Assembly (NCBI GenBank): GCA_017347485.1
Contig: AP021857.1
Span: 1,903,390 to 1,967,389, forward strand
Direction: 5' to 3'
Origin: Candidatus Desulfobacillus denitrificans
GTDB lineage: Bacteria > Pseudomonadota > Gammaproteobacteria > Burkholderiales > Rhodocyclaceae
DNA: 64,000 nt
A program made the position numbers and the translations under genes. Below are positions 33,858-43,066 of the stretch, piece by piece (the stretch's first letter is position 1; every line of letters starts with the position of its first letter). The notes beneath the pieces were generated by a model. It did no database searches, had not been told where the DNA came from, and saw nothing but the letters and a program-made list of their open reading frames with translations.

Positions 33858-36800
33858 CAAGAAAAACTTCCCTATACGCTGGGCCTGGATATCGGCATCG
33901 CCTCCGTCGGCTGGTGCGTCCTGGGCGAGAACCGCATTATTGACTTGGGCGTGCGCGTCTTCGACAAAGCCGAAACCGCAAAAGAAGGCGACCCGCTCAA
34001 CCTGATTCGGCGCACGGCGCGCCTGATGCGCCGCCGCCTGCGCCGGCGGGCCTGGCGGCTGACCAAGCTGACGCGTCTGCTGAAGCGGCATGGCTTGATC
34101 GAGGACGCAGGTTTCTTCCAGCCGCAGCGCCCATTTCAGGGCTCCCTGTGGCGACTTCGCGTCGAGGGACTGGACCGCCGACTCGACAATGAGGAATGGG
34201 CGCGCGTCATCTACCATCTGTGCAAGCACCGCGGCTTCCACTGGATCAGCCGGGCCGAGGAGAAAAAGGCCGAGGAGGACAAGAAGGGCGAAGGCGGCAA
34301 GGTCAAGCAGGGGCTTGCCGGCACCGCCAAGTTGATGCGCGAGAAAGGCTACCGCAGCGCCGCCGAGATGGTGCTGGCCGAGTTCCCCGATGCCCAGCGC
34401 AACAAGCACGGCGATTACGGCAAGGCGCTGTCGCGCATTCTCCTGGGCGACGAACTCGCCCTGCTCTTCAAGCGGCAGCGCGAACTGGGCAACCCGCATG
34501 CCGACCCGGCATTGGAAACTGCCCTGCTCGGCAACGGCGACCGCAAGAGCGGACTGTTCTGGGCGCAAAAACCGGCGCTGTCCGGCCAGGACCTGCTCAA
34601 GATGCTCGGCAAGTGCACCTTCGAGAAGGGTGAATATCGCGCGCCCAAGGCCAGCTTCACCGCCGAGCGCCATGTTTGGCTGACCCGGCTCAACAATCTG
34701 CGCATCGTTGTAGATGGCACGACTCGCCCCCTCAACGAGCAGGAACGCAGAACCGTGCTGCCCTTGCCGTACAAGCAAGCCGGCGACTTCACCTACAAGC
34801 AACTGCGTGCCGCCCTGGTCAAGGCCGGCCTGCTTCCAGAATCCTTCCGGTTTGCGGGACTCTCCTATCCGACCGGCGCGCAGCAAGCCGAAGGGAAGGC
34901 CAAGGAGCCTGAGACGGAAAAGCTGGTGAAGCTCCCGGCATGGCAGGAATTGCGCAAGACTCTGAAGGACAAGGGGCTGGAAACCGAATGGGAAAGCATG
35001 GCCGGCGCGGCAGCCGGCGGACAACCGGAACTTCTCGACGAAATCGCCCGTGTTCTGAGTGTCTACAAGGACGACGAGGAAGTGGCCGCCGTATTGCGCA
35101 GACTGACTTTGCCCGGCGGCGAAAGAATGGTCGAGGCGCTGCTGGACATCCGCTTCGACAAATTCCATGCCCTATCCCTGAAAGCCCTGCGCAAGATCGT
35201 GCCGCACATGGAGACCGGCCTGCGTTACGACGAAGCCTGCGAAAAGGCCGGCTACCACCACAGCCAGTTGCACGAAGCGGGCAAGGGCGATCAGCAGTAC
35301 CTGCCACCCCTCTACTCCGGACGCGACAAGGACGGGCGCCTGGTGTTCCGCGAAGACCTCGACGTGCCGCGCAATCCTGTCGTCCTGCGCGCCATCAACC
35401 AGGCTCGAAAGGTACTCAACGCCGTCGTCCGTCGTCATGGCTCGCCAGCTGCCGTGCATATCGAGATGGCGCGCGACCTGTCGAGACCCTTCGATGAACG
35501 CAACAAGATCAAGAAGGATCAGGATGAGTTTCGCGCGCGCAACGAGCGCGACAAGGCGGAATTCGCCGCCCAATTCCGCATCTCCGGCACCCCGAAGGGC
35601 GGCGATTTCGAAAAATGGCGCCTATATCGCGAACAGCAGGGCAAATGCGCCTACTCGGTCGAGCCGATCGACATTGACCGCCTGCTGGAACCCGGCTACG
35701 TCGAAGTCGACCATGCCCTGCCCTACTCGCGCAGCTTCGATGACAGCAAGAACAACAAGGTGCTGGTGCTCGCCAAGGAGAACCGCGACAAGGGCAACCG
35801 CACGCCCTACGAGTATCTGGATGGCGCCGGAAACAGTCCGCGCTGGCAGCAATACGTCGCTTTCGTCGAATCGAACAAGGCCTACCGCCTGGCCAAGCGC
35901 ACGCGCCTGCTGCGCAAGGATTTTGGCGCCAAGGCCGCCGAGGAGTTCCGGGAGCGGAATCTCAACGACACGCGCTACGTTTGCCGCTTCTTCAAGAACT
36001 ACGTCGAGCGCTGCCTGAAACTCGACGCGGACAGCGCGGCCAAGCGCTGCGTCGTGGCCAGCGGCCAGCTCACCGCCTTCCTGCGCGCACGCTGGGGACT
36101 CATCAAGGTTCGTTCCGAGAACGACCGGCACCACGCACTCGACGCCGCCGTGGTGGCCGCGTGCAGCCACGGCATGGTCAAGCGCCTGGCGGATTACGCC
36201 CGGCGCAGGGAGCTGGAGAAGGTGCGCGAAGGCTTCGTCGATGCGGAGACGGGAGAGATCGTCAATCCGGCGATGTTTCAGCAACTGAAGCAGCATTTCC
36301 CCGAACCCTGGCCGCATTTCCGCGAGGAACTCGAAGCGCGGCTGAAGATCGACGATCCGGCCCTGCTGCGCAACCAGATGGCCTTGCTCGGCACCTACCC
36401 GGAAGAAGTCCTTGCCGCCTTGCGCCCGTTGTTCGTCTCGCGTGCGCCGCAGCGGCGCAACGGCGGCGCAGCGCACAAGGACACCATCTATGGCCAACCG
36501 GACCGGTTGAAAGCACAAGGCGGCGTGACGCAGAAAGTGCCCCTCACCAGCCTGACGTTGAAGGACATGGACAAGCTGATCGACCCGCAGCGCAATGAAA
36601 ACCTCTATGCCGCCATCCGCGCCAGACTGGATGCGCATGGCGGTAAGGGAGAGAAGGCGTTTCTGGCCGACAACCCCTTGCGCAAGCCGGACCGTGAGGG
36701 CAACCCCACAGGGCCAATCGTGCGCAGCGTCACCATTGTGATCGACAAACTGTCCGGTATCCCGGTGCGCGGCGGTATCGCCAAGAACGACTCTATGCTC

Positions 36801-37208
36801 AGGGTGGATGTGTTCCGGCACAGGAAGGACGGCAAATACCATCTGGTGCCGGTCTATGTGCATCATGCGGTAGCAAAGGAGCTGCCGAATCGGGCGGTCG
36901 TGGCATTCAAGGATGAGGCGGAGTGGACGCTGATCGACGGCAACTTTGATTTCTGTTTTGCTTTGTATCCTAATGACCTGGTCCGCGTAACCTTGAAAAA
37001 GGAATCACACACCGGGTACTACGCAAGCTGCAATCGTTCGACCGGTGCTATCAATTTGTGGGTTCACGACCGTAACCAACAGGTTGGCAAGGATGGATTC
37101 ATTGAGGGCATCGGCGTCAAAACCGCTGTCGCTGTTGAAAAGTTTCACGTCGACGTCCTCGGCAATATCTACCCGGCCCCTATGGAGACACGCCGTGGTC
37201 TGGCGTAG
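33852..37208 (+). CDS. cas9: Cas9 endonuclease, type II-C
   Basis: RNA-guided DNA endonuclease of 1118 residues, close in layout to Neisseria Cas9. RuvC-I is YTLGLDIGIASVGW (Asp13), the arginine-rich bridge helix is RLMRRRLRRRAWRLTKLTRL, RuvC-II is VHIEMARDLSR (Glu538), the HNH site is VEVDHALPYSRSF (His621) with KNNKVLVL, and RuvC-III is DRHHALDAAVVAA (His761, Asp764). All catalytic residues are present, so it should cut. The start is the ATG at 33852; the frame is open further upstream, but only this site gives the family N-terminus. A perfect copy of the bipartite motif lies at 35087-35110. cas1 overlaps the end. Confidence 0.97.
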   Translation: MQQEKLPYTLGLDIGIASVGWCVLGENRIIDLGVRVFDKAETAKEGDPLNLIRRTARLMRRRLRRRAWRLTKLTRLLKRHGLIEDAGFFQPQRPFQGSLWRLRVEGLDRRLDNEEWARVIYHLCKHRGFHWISRAEEKKAEEDKKGEGGKVKQGLAGTAKLMREKGYRSAAEMVLAEFPDAQRNKHGDYGKALSRILLGDELALLFKRQRELGNPHADPALETALLGNGDRKSGLFWAQKPALSGQDLLKMLGKCTFEKGEYRAPKASFTAERHVWLTRLNNLRIVVDGTTRPLNEQERRTVLPLPYKQAGDFTYKQLRAALVKAGLLPESFRFAGLSYPTGAQQAEGKAKEPETEKLVKLPAWQELRKTLKDKGLETEWESMAGAAAGGQPELLDEIARVLSVYKDDEEVAAVLRRLTLPGGERMVEALLDIRFDKFHALSLKALRKIVPHMETGLRYDEACEKAGYHHSQLHEAGKGDQQYLPPLYSGRDKDGRLVFREDLDVPRNPVVLRAINQARKVLNAVVRRHGSPAAVHIEMARDLSRPFDERNKIKKDQDEFRARNERDKAEFAAQFRISGTPKGGDFEKWRLYREQQGKCAYSVEPIDIDRLLEPGYVEVDHALPYSRSFDDSKNNKVLVLAKENRDKGNRTPYEYLDGAGNSPRWQQYVAFVESNKAYRLAKRTRLLRKDFGAKAAEEFRERNLNDTRYVCRFFKNYVERCLKLDADSAAKRCVVASGQLTAFLRARWGLIKVRSENDRHHALDAAVVAACSHGMVKRLADYARRRELEKVREGFVDAETGEIVNPAMFQQLKQHFPEPWPHFREELEARLKIDDPALLRNQMALLGTYPEEVLAALRPLFVSRAPQRRNGGAAHKDTIYGQPDRLKAQGGVTQKVPLTSLTLKDMDKLIDPQRNENLYAAIRARLDAHGGKGEKAFLADNPLRKPDREGNPTGPIVRSVTIVIDKLSGIPVRGGIAKNDSMLRVDVFRHRKDGKYHLVPVYVHHAVAKELPNRAVVAFKDEAEWTLIDGNFDFCFALYPNDLVRVTLKKESHTGYYASCNRSTGAINLWVHDRNQQVGKDGFIEGIGVKTAVAVEKFHVDVLGNIYPAPMETRRGLA
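35087..35110 (+). repeat. Dispersed bipartite motif inside cas9
   Basis: Perfect CGCCGT-N8-GACTGACTTT in the recognition-lobe coding region (codes for AVLRRLTL). No obvious insertion is seen against the Neisseria protein pattern. Confidence 0.75.
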
Positions 37209-38097
37209 CGTGATGATTTCCCGCCCCGCCAAGTTGCGGCGGGAGCACTTCTCGCTCGCCATCGAGCAGGAAGAAACCGCTTTCGTGCCCTTCGAGGACA
37301 TCGCAGTCATCGTCCTCAACCACCGCGAGATCACGCTCACCCATCCCGTCCTTTCCGCCTGTGCCGAATACGGCATCGGCCTCTACGCCACCGGCGCCAA
37401 CCACCAGCCGGCGGGCGTATTCCTGCCCTTTCTTCCCCACTCGCGCACGACGCGGCTCATGCGCAAGCAACTCGATGTCTCGCGTCCGGCAGCGAAGCAG
37501 GCCTGGGCCAACATCGTCCGTCGCAAGATCGAGAATCAGGCTGCCTGCCTGCGGCTGGCGAAGCGCAAGGGCATCGACCGGCTTGAGTCTTATGCCCGGC
37601 GTGTGCGCTCGGGCGATAGCGAAAATCTCGAGGGCCAGGCCGCCGCCTTCTATTTCGTGCAGTTGTTCGGCACCGGTTTCCAGCGCTCCGAGGAGCGCTG
37701 GGCCAATGCTGCGCTCGATTACGGCTATGCAGTACTGCGCGGCGCCATCGCGCGCGGACTGGTGGCCCACGGCCTTCATCCGACCATCGGCCTCTTCCAC
37801 GACAGCGAGCAGAACGCCTTCAACCTGGCCGACGACCTGATCGAGCCCTTCCGGCCGCTCGTCGATTTGCATGTCTTCAAGCACCCGCCCGCCGTCGAAG
37901 GAGAATTGACGCCTGCGGACAAGGCGGCGCTGGTCGCCCTGCTCAATGTCGACATGGAAATGCCGCAAGGCCTCATGTCGACGCTCTCGGCCGTCGAATA
38001 CGCCGTGGAAAGCCTTGCCCGCCTCTATGAGGAAGGCGACAGCGAACTCCAACTACCCAGACTGATCGGCCTTCAGCCGCACCGGCTGGAGTGCTGA
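37195..38097 (+). CDS. cas1: CRISPR integrase Cas1 (type II-C)
   Basis: Spacer integrase of 300 residues. The GTG start at 37195 gives the family N-terminus VVWRSVMISRPAKL and overlaps cas9 by 14 bp. Metal-binding residues are expected in ENLEGQAAAFYF, GLHPTIGLFHDSEQ and LADDLIEPFRP, all present. With Cas2 it would form the adaptation complex, but cas2 is broken here. It is followed after 2 bp by the cas2 remnant. Confidence 0.94.
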   Translation: MVWRSVMISRPAKLRREHFSLAIEQEETAFVPFEDIAVIVLNHREITLTHPVLSACAEYGIGLYATGANHQPAGVFLPFLPHSRTTRLMRKQLDVSRPAAKQAWANIVRRKIENQAACLRLAKRKGIDRLESYARRVRSGDSENLEGQAAAFYFVQLFGTGFQRSEERWANAALDYGYAVLRGAIARGLVAHGLHPTIGLFHDSEQNAFNLADDLIEPFRPLVDLHVFKHPPAVEGELTPADKAALVALLNVDMEMPQGLMSTLSAVEYAVESLARLYEEGDSELQLPRLIGLQPHRLEC

Positions 38098-38099
38098 AA

Positions 38100-38219
38100 A
38101 TGGGCGTCGAGACGAGGCGGTTCATGCGGCTGCTCGTTTTCTTCGATCTGCCCATGGTGACCAAGGCCGAAAAGCGCGCCTATGTGCAGTTCCGCCGCTT
38201 CCTGCTCAATGACTGTTGA
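38100..38219 (+). pseudogene. cas2: cas2, truncated by an IS21-family element
   Basis: The first 38 codons of Cas2 are intact (MRLLVFFDLPMVTKAEKRAY, then VQFRRFLLND), with the catalytic-site aspartate in FFDLP. At about 38213 the IS21-family end begins and the frame stops within 2 codons (TGT TGA). The missing 70 or so residues are not found on the other side of the element, where only about 11 bp precede the CRISPR array. So the 3' part of cas2 is lost, not just displaced. Confidence 0.9.
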
Positions 38220-38285
38220 TTTTCACCCAAACTTGACCCGGGGTTTTCATCTAAAACTGACCCACGGTTTATGCGCGTAGTATAG

Positions 38286-39098
38286 CTACGCTTTTGTGGA
38301 CAAGTCTTCGTTTTTCGTCGTTTTATCTCCTTGAGGTTTGTGGGAACGAGTTCGGCCAGGCTGCAGCCTGGCCGAACTCGTCTTGAAGCGCCAGGACTCG
38401 TTGCCGGTCTCCACGATGTGGCAGTGATGCGTCAGGCGGTCGAGCAGCGCCGTGGTCATCTTGGCGTCGTTGAAGACGCTGGCCCACTCCGTGAAGCTGA
38501 GATTCGTCGTGACGATCACGCTGGTGCGCTCATACAGCTTCGAGAGCAGATGGAAGAGCAGCGCCCCGCCCGACTGGCTGAAGGGCAGATAGCCCAACTC
38601 GTCGAGGATCACCAGGTCCACGTACATGAGCCGGTGGGCCATCTGGCCCTGGCGCCCGCCCGCCTTCTCCTGCTCCAGCACATTGACCAGCTCCACCGTC
38701 GAGAAGAAGCGCACGCGGCGGGCATGGCGCTGCACGGCTTCAATCCCGATGGCCGTGGCCAGATGCGTCTTGCCCGTGCCGGGGCCGCCGATCAGCACCA
38801 CGTTCTGCGCTGCCTCCATGAACGCGCCGGCATGCAGCCGCCGCACCAGCGCCTCATCCGCCTTCGATTGCGTGAAGTCGAAGCCGGAGAGATCCCGGTG
38901 CGCCGGGAAGCGCGCCGCCGTCATCTGGTAGGCGATCGAGCGCACGTCCCGCTCGGCGGTTTCGGCGGCGAGCAACTCCAGCATCCACTGCTCGGGGTCG
39001 AACTCGCTGTGGCGGGCACGGGCGGCGAGCTCCGGCCAGCTGCTGGCCATGCCGTGCAGCTTCAGGCTCTTCAGCCGGGCGATCAGCTCAACCGACAT
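38286..39098 (-). CDS. istB: IS21-family helper ATPase IstB
   Basis: AAA+ ATPase of 270 residues. Walker [14 protein letters not shown], Walker [13 protein letters not shown], and the N-terminal IstB domain ([17 protein letters not shown]). It promotes target capture and strand transfer by IstA. It overlaps istA by 11 bp. A short basic tail with AGRT-type residues ends the protein. Confidence 0.94.
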   Translation of the reverse strand: MSVELIARLKSLKLHGMASSWPELAARARHSEFDPEQWMLELLAAETAERDVRSIAYQMTAARFPAHRDLSGFDFTQSKADEALVRRLHAGAFMEAAQNVVLIGGPGTGKTHLATAIGIEAVQRHARRVRFFSTVELVNVLEQEKAGGRQGQMAHRLMYVDLVILDELGYLPFSQSGGALLFHLLSKLYERTSVIVTTNLSFTEWASVFNDAKMTTALLDRLTHHCHIVETGNESWRFKTSSARLQPGRTRSHKPQGDKTTKNEDLSTKA

Positions 39099-40611
39099 GA
39101 TCGGCCTCCGTTTGCGCCGCCTGGCGCAGAGCGTCGTAGCGGTCGACATTGGCCGCCGGCTCTTCCCTGAGCGCCAGGGGTGCGGCAATCGCCGGAACGG
39201 GAGTCGTTGCGTCCTTCAGCCGCGCCAGCACGTTCAACACATGCTCGCCGCTGGGCCGGCCCGATTCGAGGGCCAGCTCCACCGCCACCAGGACGGCATC
39301 CAGGCCGTGCACGGGGATGGCGGCCAACACCTGCGCCATCACCCGGTCGCCGCCGGCGTGCTTCAACAGATGGCGCTGCAGCTGCAGCAGCGGCTCGGGC
39401 ATGCTTGCGAAGGGCGCGCCGTTCCTCAGCGCGCCGGGTTTCCTCTCGATGAGATCGATATAGTGGGTGAAGTCGTAATGCGTCTGGTGGCGCTCGAAGC
39501 TCCTCGCGTGGCGAGCCACCACTTCGCCTTCGGCGACGACGACCAGTTCGGCGGGGTAGATGCGCAGGCTCACCACGCGGTGGGCGTGCCGGGTCGGCAC
39601 ACTGTAGCGGTTCCTCTGGAAGTGGATGAGGGCGGTGGCCGAGACCCGCACCGGCTGCTCGATGTAGCCGTCGAAGGGTCTGGGGTTGGGCATCAGCCTC
39701 ATCTGCTCGTCCTGCAGCAGTTCGGCCACGGTGAGCGCCGGCCACTCGGGATGGGCCATCGCCTCCCAGGCCGCGCGGCACTGTTCGGCCAGCCAGGCAT
39801 TGAGGGTGTCCAGGTCGGGCCAGCGCCGCTCGCCGGCCTCCCGCCAGATCTGCCGGCGCCGGTCCTGCACGTTCTTCTCGACGATGCCCTTCTCCCAGCC
39901 GGCGGCCACGTTGCAGAATTCGGCATCGAAGAGGTAATGCCCGCACATGGCGTGGAAACGCGCATTGACCGTGCGCTCCTTGCCGCGGCCAACCTTGTCG
40001 ACGGCCGTCTTCATGTTGTCGTAGATGCCGCGGCGCGGTACGCCGCCGAAGGCGGCAAAGGCCCGGGCGTGGGCGTCGAAGAGCATCTCGTGGCTCTGGC
40101 TGGGGTAGGCCACCAGCCAGAAGGCGCGCGAGGCGCACAGTTTCGCGTGCGCCACCTCCAGCCGCCGGCGCAGCCCGCCGACGAAGGCATGCTCGCAGCT
40201 CCAGTCGAACTGGAAGGCTTCCCCCAGGGCGAAGGTGAGCGGGACGAAGGCGGCGCGCTTGGGGTTGGCGGACGCTTCATCCTTCCAGCCCCTGACAAAC
40301 GCACAGACGCGCCCATAGCCGCCCGGATAGCCTTGCGCCTGGATGGCGCGGTACAGGTCGAGCGTCGTGCGCCGCTCGCGCTTGTTCCGATGCGCGTCCG
40401 TCGCGAGCCATTGCCGCAGCGTGTCCGCCCAGGGATCGATGACGCCCGGCGTCTTCCTTGCAGGGTACTTCGGTTCGGTAACCTCAGGCCGGTGCAGCCA
40501 GCTGCGCAGGGTGTTGCGGGAGAGGCCAGTCCGCCGCGCGATCTCGCGCAGCCCCACCCGGTCGCGGAAATGCATCCGCCGTATCTTTGCCAATAAGCCC
40601 ACTGTGATCAC
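39088..40611 (-). CDS. istA: IS21-family transposase IstA
   Basis: DDE transposase of about 507 residues. The helix-turn-helix is at the N-terminus ([20 protein letters not shown]), the catalytic acids lie in [19 protein letters not shown] and [11 protein letters not shown], and a C-terminal beta-barrel follows. The start is probably the GTG at 40611 ([12 protein letters not shown]); a TTG 18 bp upstream is an alternative. The frame is intact. Confidence 0.94.
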   Translation of the reverse strand: MITVGLLAKIRRMHFRDRVGLREIARRTGLSRNTLRSWLHRPEVTEPKYPARKTPGVIDPWADTLRQWLATDAHRNKRERRTTLDLYRAIQAQGYPGGYGRVCAFVRGWKDEASANPKRAAFVPLTFALGEAFQFDWSCEHAFVGGLRRRLEVAHAKLCASRAFWLVAYPSQSHEMLFDAHARAFAAFGGVPRRGIYDNMKTAVDKVGRGKERTVNARFHAMCGHYLFDAEFCNVAAGWEKGIVEKNVQDRRRQIWREAGERRWPDLDTLNAWLAEQCRAAWEAMAHPEWPALTVAELLQDEQMRLMPNPRPFDGYIEQPVRVSATALIHFQRNRYSVPTRHAHRVVSLRIYPAELVVVAEGEVVARHARSFERHQTHYDFTHYIDLIERKPGALRNGAPFASMPEPLLQLQRHLLKHAGGDRVMAQVLAAIPVHGLDAVLVAVELALESGRPSGEHVLNVLARLKDATTPVPAIAAPLALREEPAANVDRYDALRQAAQTEADHVG

Positions 40612-40727
40612 TCCTCTTGCCCCGCTCAAAAAACAAGCAGGGTAGCCAAATCAGGTGGGTCAAAATTGGATGAAAATTACCCCTCCAAGTGGGTCAATTC
40701 TGGGTGGACGTCAACAGAACAGCCAGG

Positions 40728-42102
40728 ATTGTAGCCTTCCGGGGTGAGAGAGGGAGCTACAACGTGGCTGGAGCTGCAGCGCCAATGCACGCAGATTGTA
40801 GCCTTCCGGGGTGAGAGAGGGAGCTACAACCGAAGCTCGTCAATCTGTTTTTCAAGGTGCGATTGTAGCCTTCCGGGGTGAGAGAGGGAGCTACAACGTA
40901 CGGTCGGGCCGAGGTCCTTGGCGTCGAGATTGTAGCCTTCCGGGGTGAGAGAGGGAGCTACAACGTGGAATCAGGACAAAAAAAGATGGCAGAGGATTGT
41001 AGCCTTCCGGGGTGAGAGAGGGAGCTACAACACTTTACGTGTTACTGGTACGTAAAGCCGCGATTGTAGCCTTCCGGGGTGAGAGAGGGAGCTACAACCA
41101 TCATATTCGCGGCTGTTAATCAACATCCGATTGTAGCCTTCCGGGGTGAGAGAGGGAGCTACAACTTACAACTACCAGCAACATTGATAGCCCGAGATTG
41201 TAGCCTTCCGGGGTGAGAGAGGGAGCTACAACGTGGTTGGATCAGCGGCCTGAACTTCAAACGATTGTAGCCTTCCGGGGTGAGAGAGGGAGCTACAACG
41301 AAAACGATACCCGCCCCTGCCACGCATCGGATTGTAGCCTTCCGGGGTGAGAGAGGGAGCTACAACATGTTCCGTAATGGAAAAGTTATTGCCTACGATT
41401 GTAGCCTTCCGGGGTGAGAGAGGGAGCTACAACGCGAGTCGCTGAAGATGCCGAGGATTCATAGATTGTAGCCTTCCGGGGTGAGAGAGGGAGCTACAAC
41501 ACTGCGCTGGGTGGTCGCCTCGGCATAGTTGATTGTAGCCTTCCGGGGTGAGAGAGGGAGCTACAACCACATGCAGCAGAGGAGTATGCCGTGAGCCGAT
41601 TGTAGCCTTCCGGGGTGAGAGAGGGAGCTACAACTAAAGCTAAGTTGTTAGGTCTCGAGGTACCGATTGTAGCCTTCCGGGGTGAGAGAGGGAGCTACAA
41701 CTAAAGCTAAGTTGTTAGGTCTCGAGGTACCATTGTAGCCTTCCGGGGTGAGAGAGGGAGCTACAACACAGGTGAACCGCCACCAGTTTCACTAGGCGAT
41801 TGTAGCCTTCCGGGGTGAGAGAGGGAGCTACAACAGGATTCCGATCTTTATCAACAATCGTCCAGATTGTAGCCTTCCGGGGTGAGAGAGGGAGCTACAA
41901 CAGGATTCCGATCTTTATCAACAATCGTCCAGATTGTAGCCTTCCGGGGTGAGAGAGGGAGCTACAACCCCGTCACGACTGAGGATCGACACGAAAGAGA
42001 TTGTAGCCTTCCGGGGTGAGAGAGGGAGCTACAACAGCGGGTTGCTGCTGAGTTTGATCCAGTCAGATTGTAGCCTTCCGGGGTGAGAGAGGGAGCTACA
42101 AC
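40728..42102 (-). CRISPR. Type II-C CRISPR array, 21 repeats and 20 spacers
   Basis: Twenty-one repeats of 36 nt, all identical by eye; on the plus strand each starts ATTGTAGCC and ends GAGCTACAAC. The crRNA sense is the minus strand (GTTGTAGC... to ...CTACAAT), as in Neisseria. The period is 67 nt except for one unit of 66 (41666-41731). A G precedes almost every repeat, so the unit may be 37 nt with 30-nt spacers. Two spacers occur twice in tandem (first copies after the repeats at 41599 and 41799). The repeat end TACAAT can act as a -10 box. No degenerate terminal repeat is seen at either edge. Confidence 0.98.
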
Positions 42103-42139
42103 GCCCGGGCAGACGGCCCTTCCGGCCGTCTGCCCGGGC
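42103..42139. terminator. 16-bp perfect hairpin abutting the array
   Basis: GCCCGGGCAGACGGCC, a 5-nt loop, then its exact complement. It touches the last repeat with no spacing, at the side where a leader would lie for minus-strand crRNA. There is no T-run on either strand, so it is not a standard intrinsic terminator. It may block transcription into the array or be a remnant of another element. Confidence 0.6.
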
Positions 42140-42175
42140 GTGTCGCTACCGCGACGTCAGCAATGCGAATATTAT

Positions 42176-42199
42176 CGCCGTCCTGTAGCGACTGACTTT
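42176..42199 (+). repeat. Dispersed bipartite motif
   Basis: Perfect CGCCGT-N8-GACTGACTTT between the array and the antitoxin gene. Confidence 0.8.
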
Positions 42200-42232
42200 T
42201 CTCCGAGCCGACCGTTGCACACCATACGTTCT

Positions 42233-42252
42233 GTACATATAATGCGATGTAC
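42233..42252 (+). promoter_or_regulatory. Promoter and operator of the toxin-antitoxin pair
   Basis: A -10 TATAAT (42238-42243) lies between inverted half-sites GTACAT (42233-42238) and ATGTAC (42247-42252). Such a dyad over the -10 is typical for autorepression by the antitoxin. Confidence 0.55.
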
Positions 42253-42271
42253 TGTACGTATGGAGTCCGTC

Positions 42272-42511
42272 ATGCACAAGCTTTCGATTACCGCCCTGCG
42301 CCAGAAACTGTTCCAGGTGGCCGACGAGGTGCTGGAGAGCGGCGTGCCCGTGGCCATCGAGCGACGCGGCAGAACGCTGCTGCTGGTGGCCGAAAAGGCC
42401 GGCAAGCCTCGCCTCGCTGCGCTCAAGCGCCGCAAGCTGGTCAAGGGCGATGCCGCCGATCTGGCCGAAATGAAGGTGGGCGAATGGCGCGAACCGAAAA
42501 ACCTGGGCTGA
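42272..42511 (+). CDS. vapB: Phd/YefM or VapB-type antitoxin
   Basis: Small protein of 79 residues. The N-terminus HKLSITALRQKLFQVADEVL and VAIERRGRTLLLVAEK fit the Phd/YefM fold of DNA-binding antitoxins; the basic and acidic C-terminus (RKLVKGDAADLAEMKVGEW) would bind the toxin. The ATG at 42272 follows GGAG by 6 bp. An ATG at 42260 would add four residues; earlier starts reach back into the CRISPR array and are rejected. It overlaps vapC by 28 bp. Confidence 0.82.
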   Translation: MHKLSITALRQKLFQVADEVLESGVPVAIERRGRTLLLVAEKAGKPRLAALKRRKLVKGDAADLAEMKVGEWREPKNLG

Positions 42512-42882
42512 TCCACCTCGACACGCACATCGTCTGCTGGCTGTACGAAGCCAGGATCGATCTGCTCTCCGAGCCCGCCCGCGCCGCCATCGAGCGTGGT
42601 CGGCTGTTCGTCTCGCCCATCATCGATCTCGAACTGCAATACCTGCATGAGATCGGTCGCATCAACAAGGGACCGTCTGCGGTGCTATCGGCCCTCTCCG
42701 CCGAGATCGGCCTCGCACTCGACCCGCAACCTCTCGAAAAGATCGTTAGCCGCGCCCGCGACCTTCACTGGACGCGCGATCCCTTCGACCGTCTCATCGT
42801 CGCTTCCGCCCTGCTGGCCGGCGGCCGGCTGGTCACCATGGACACGCTCATTCGCAAGCACTGCAAGGCGGCGCTTTGGTAA
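42484..42882 (+). CDS. vapC: VapC-type PIN-domain ribonuclease toxin
   Basis: PIN-domain protein of 132 residues. Acidic metal-binding residues are in HLDTHIVCWLYE, SPIIDLELQYLHE and TRDPFDRLIVASALL, with a final VTMDTLIRKH. Family members cut tRNA or rRNA until bound by the antitoxin. The ATG at 42484 lies inside the end of vapB, giving strong coupling. Confidence 0.88.
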   Translation: MARTEKPGLIHLDTHIVCWLYEARIDLLSEPARAAIERGRLFVSPIIDLELQYLHEIGRINKGPSAVLSALSAEIGLALDPQPLEKIVSRARDLHWTRDPFDRLIVASALLAGGRLVTMDTLIRKHCKAALW

Positions 42883-42889
42883 CCGCTTG

Positions 42890-42913
42890 CGCCGTATCCA
42901 GGCGACTGACTTT
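42890..42913 (+). repeat. Dispersed bipartite motif
   Basis: Perfect CGCCGT-N8-GACTGACTTT, directly after vapC and touching the hydrolase gene remnant. Confidence 0.8.
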
Positions 42914-42972
42914 CAGCTGATCCGCCCGATGAACCCCGCCATCGCATCGAGCGCGGCCTGGGGCTGTTCTTG
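42913..42972 (-). pseudogene. Remnant copy of the 3' end of the alpha/beta hydrolase gene
   Basis: The minus-strand frame reads EQPQAALDAMAGFIGRIS and stops, almost the same as the end of the intact hydrolase at 44360 (DQPQATLEAMAGFIERIG). The similar DNA includes the neighbouring bipartite motif, so about 80 bp are duplicated on both sides of the ATPase gene. Confidence 0.75.
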
Positions 42973-43066
42973 CGAGGCAGCGCCGGGTTGCGTTGATCCC
43001 GAATGGCCACTATTATCTTCCCAATTGGACGTCAATAATTTCCCATTTGGCAATAGCGGGCAAATC

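Larger units (their letters stand above)
38214..40716 (-). mobile_element. IS21-family insertion sequence in cas2
   Basis: Element of about 2.5 kb carrying istA and istB on the minus strand. The ends form inverted repeats (TGTTGA then CACCCA and TTGACCC on both sides), with further subterminal repeats of the type TTTTCATC-AA-TGACCCAC. No direct target duplication is seen at the outer borders (left CAATGA, right AACAGC), which points to an adjacent deletion or recombination after insertion. Confidence 0.9.

Noticed and set aside
40717..40727. Remaining 3' part of cas2 to the right of the IS21-family element
   Set aside because: Only 11 bp separate the element from the first repeat, with no cas2-like coding.
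42083..42271. Longer antitoxin reading frame starting in the last CRISPR repeat
   Set aside because: It would translate a repeat, the hairpin and the promoter; the ATG at 42272 has a good ribosome site.
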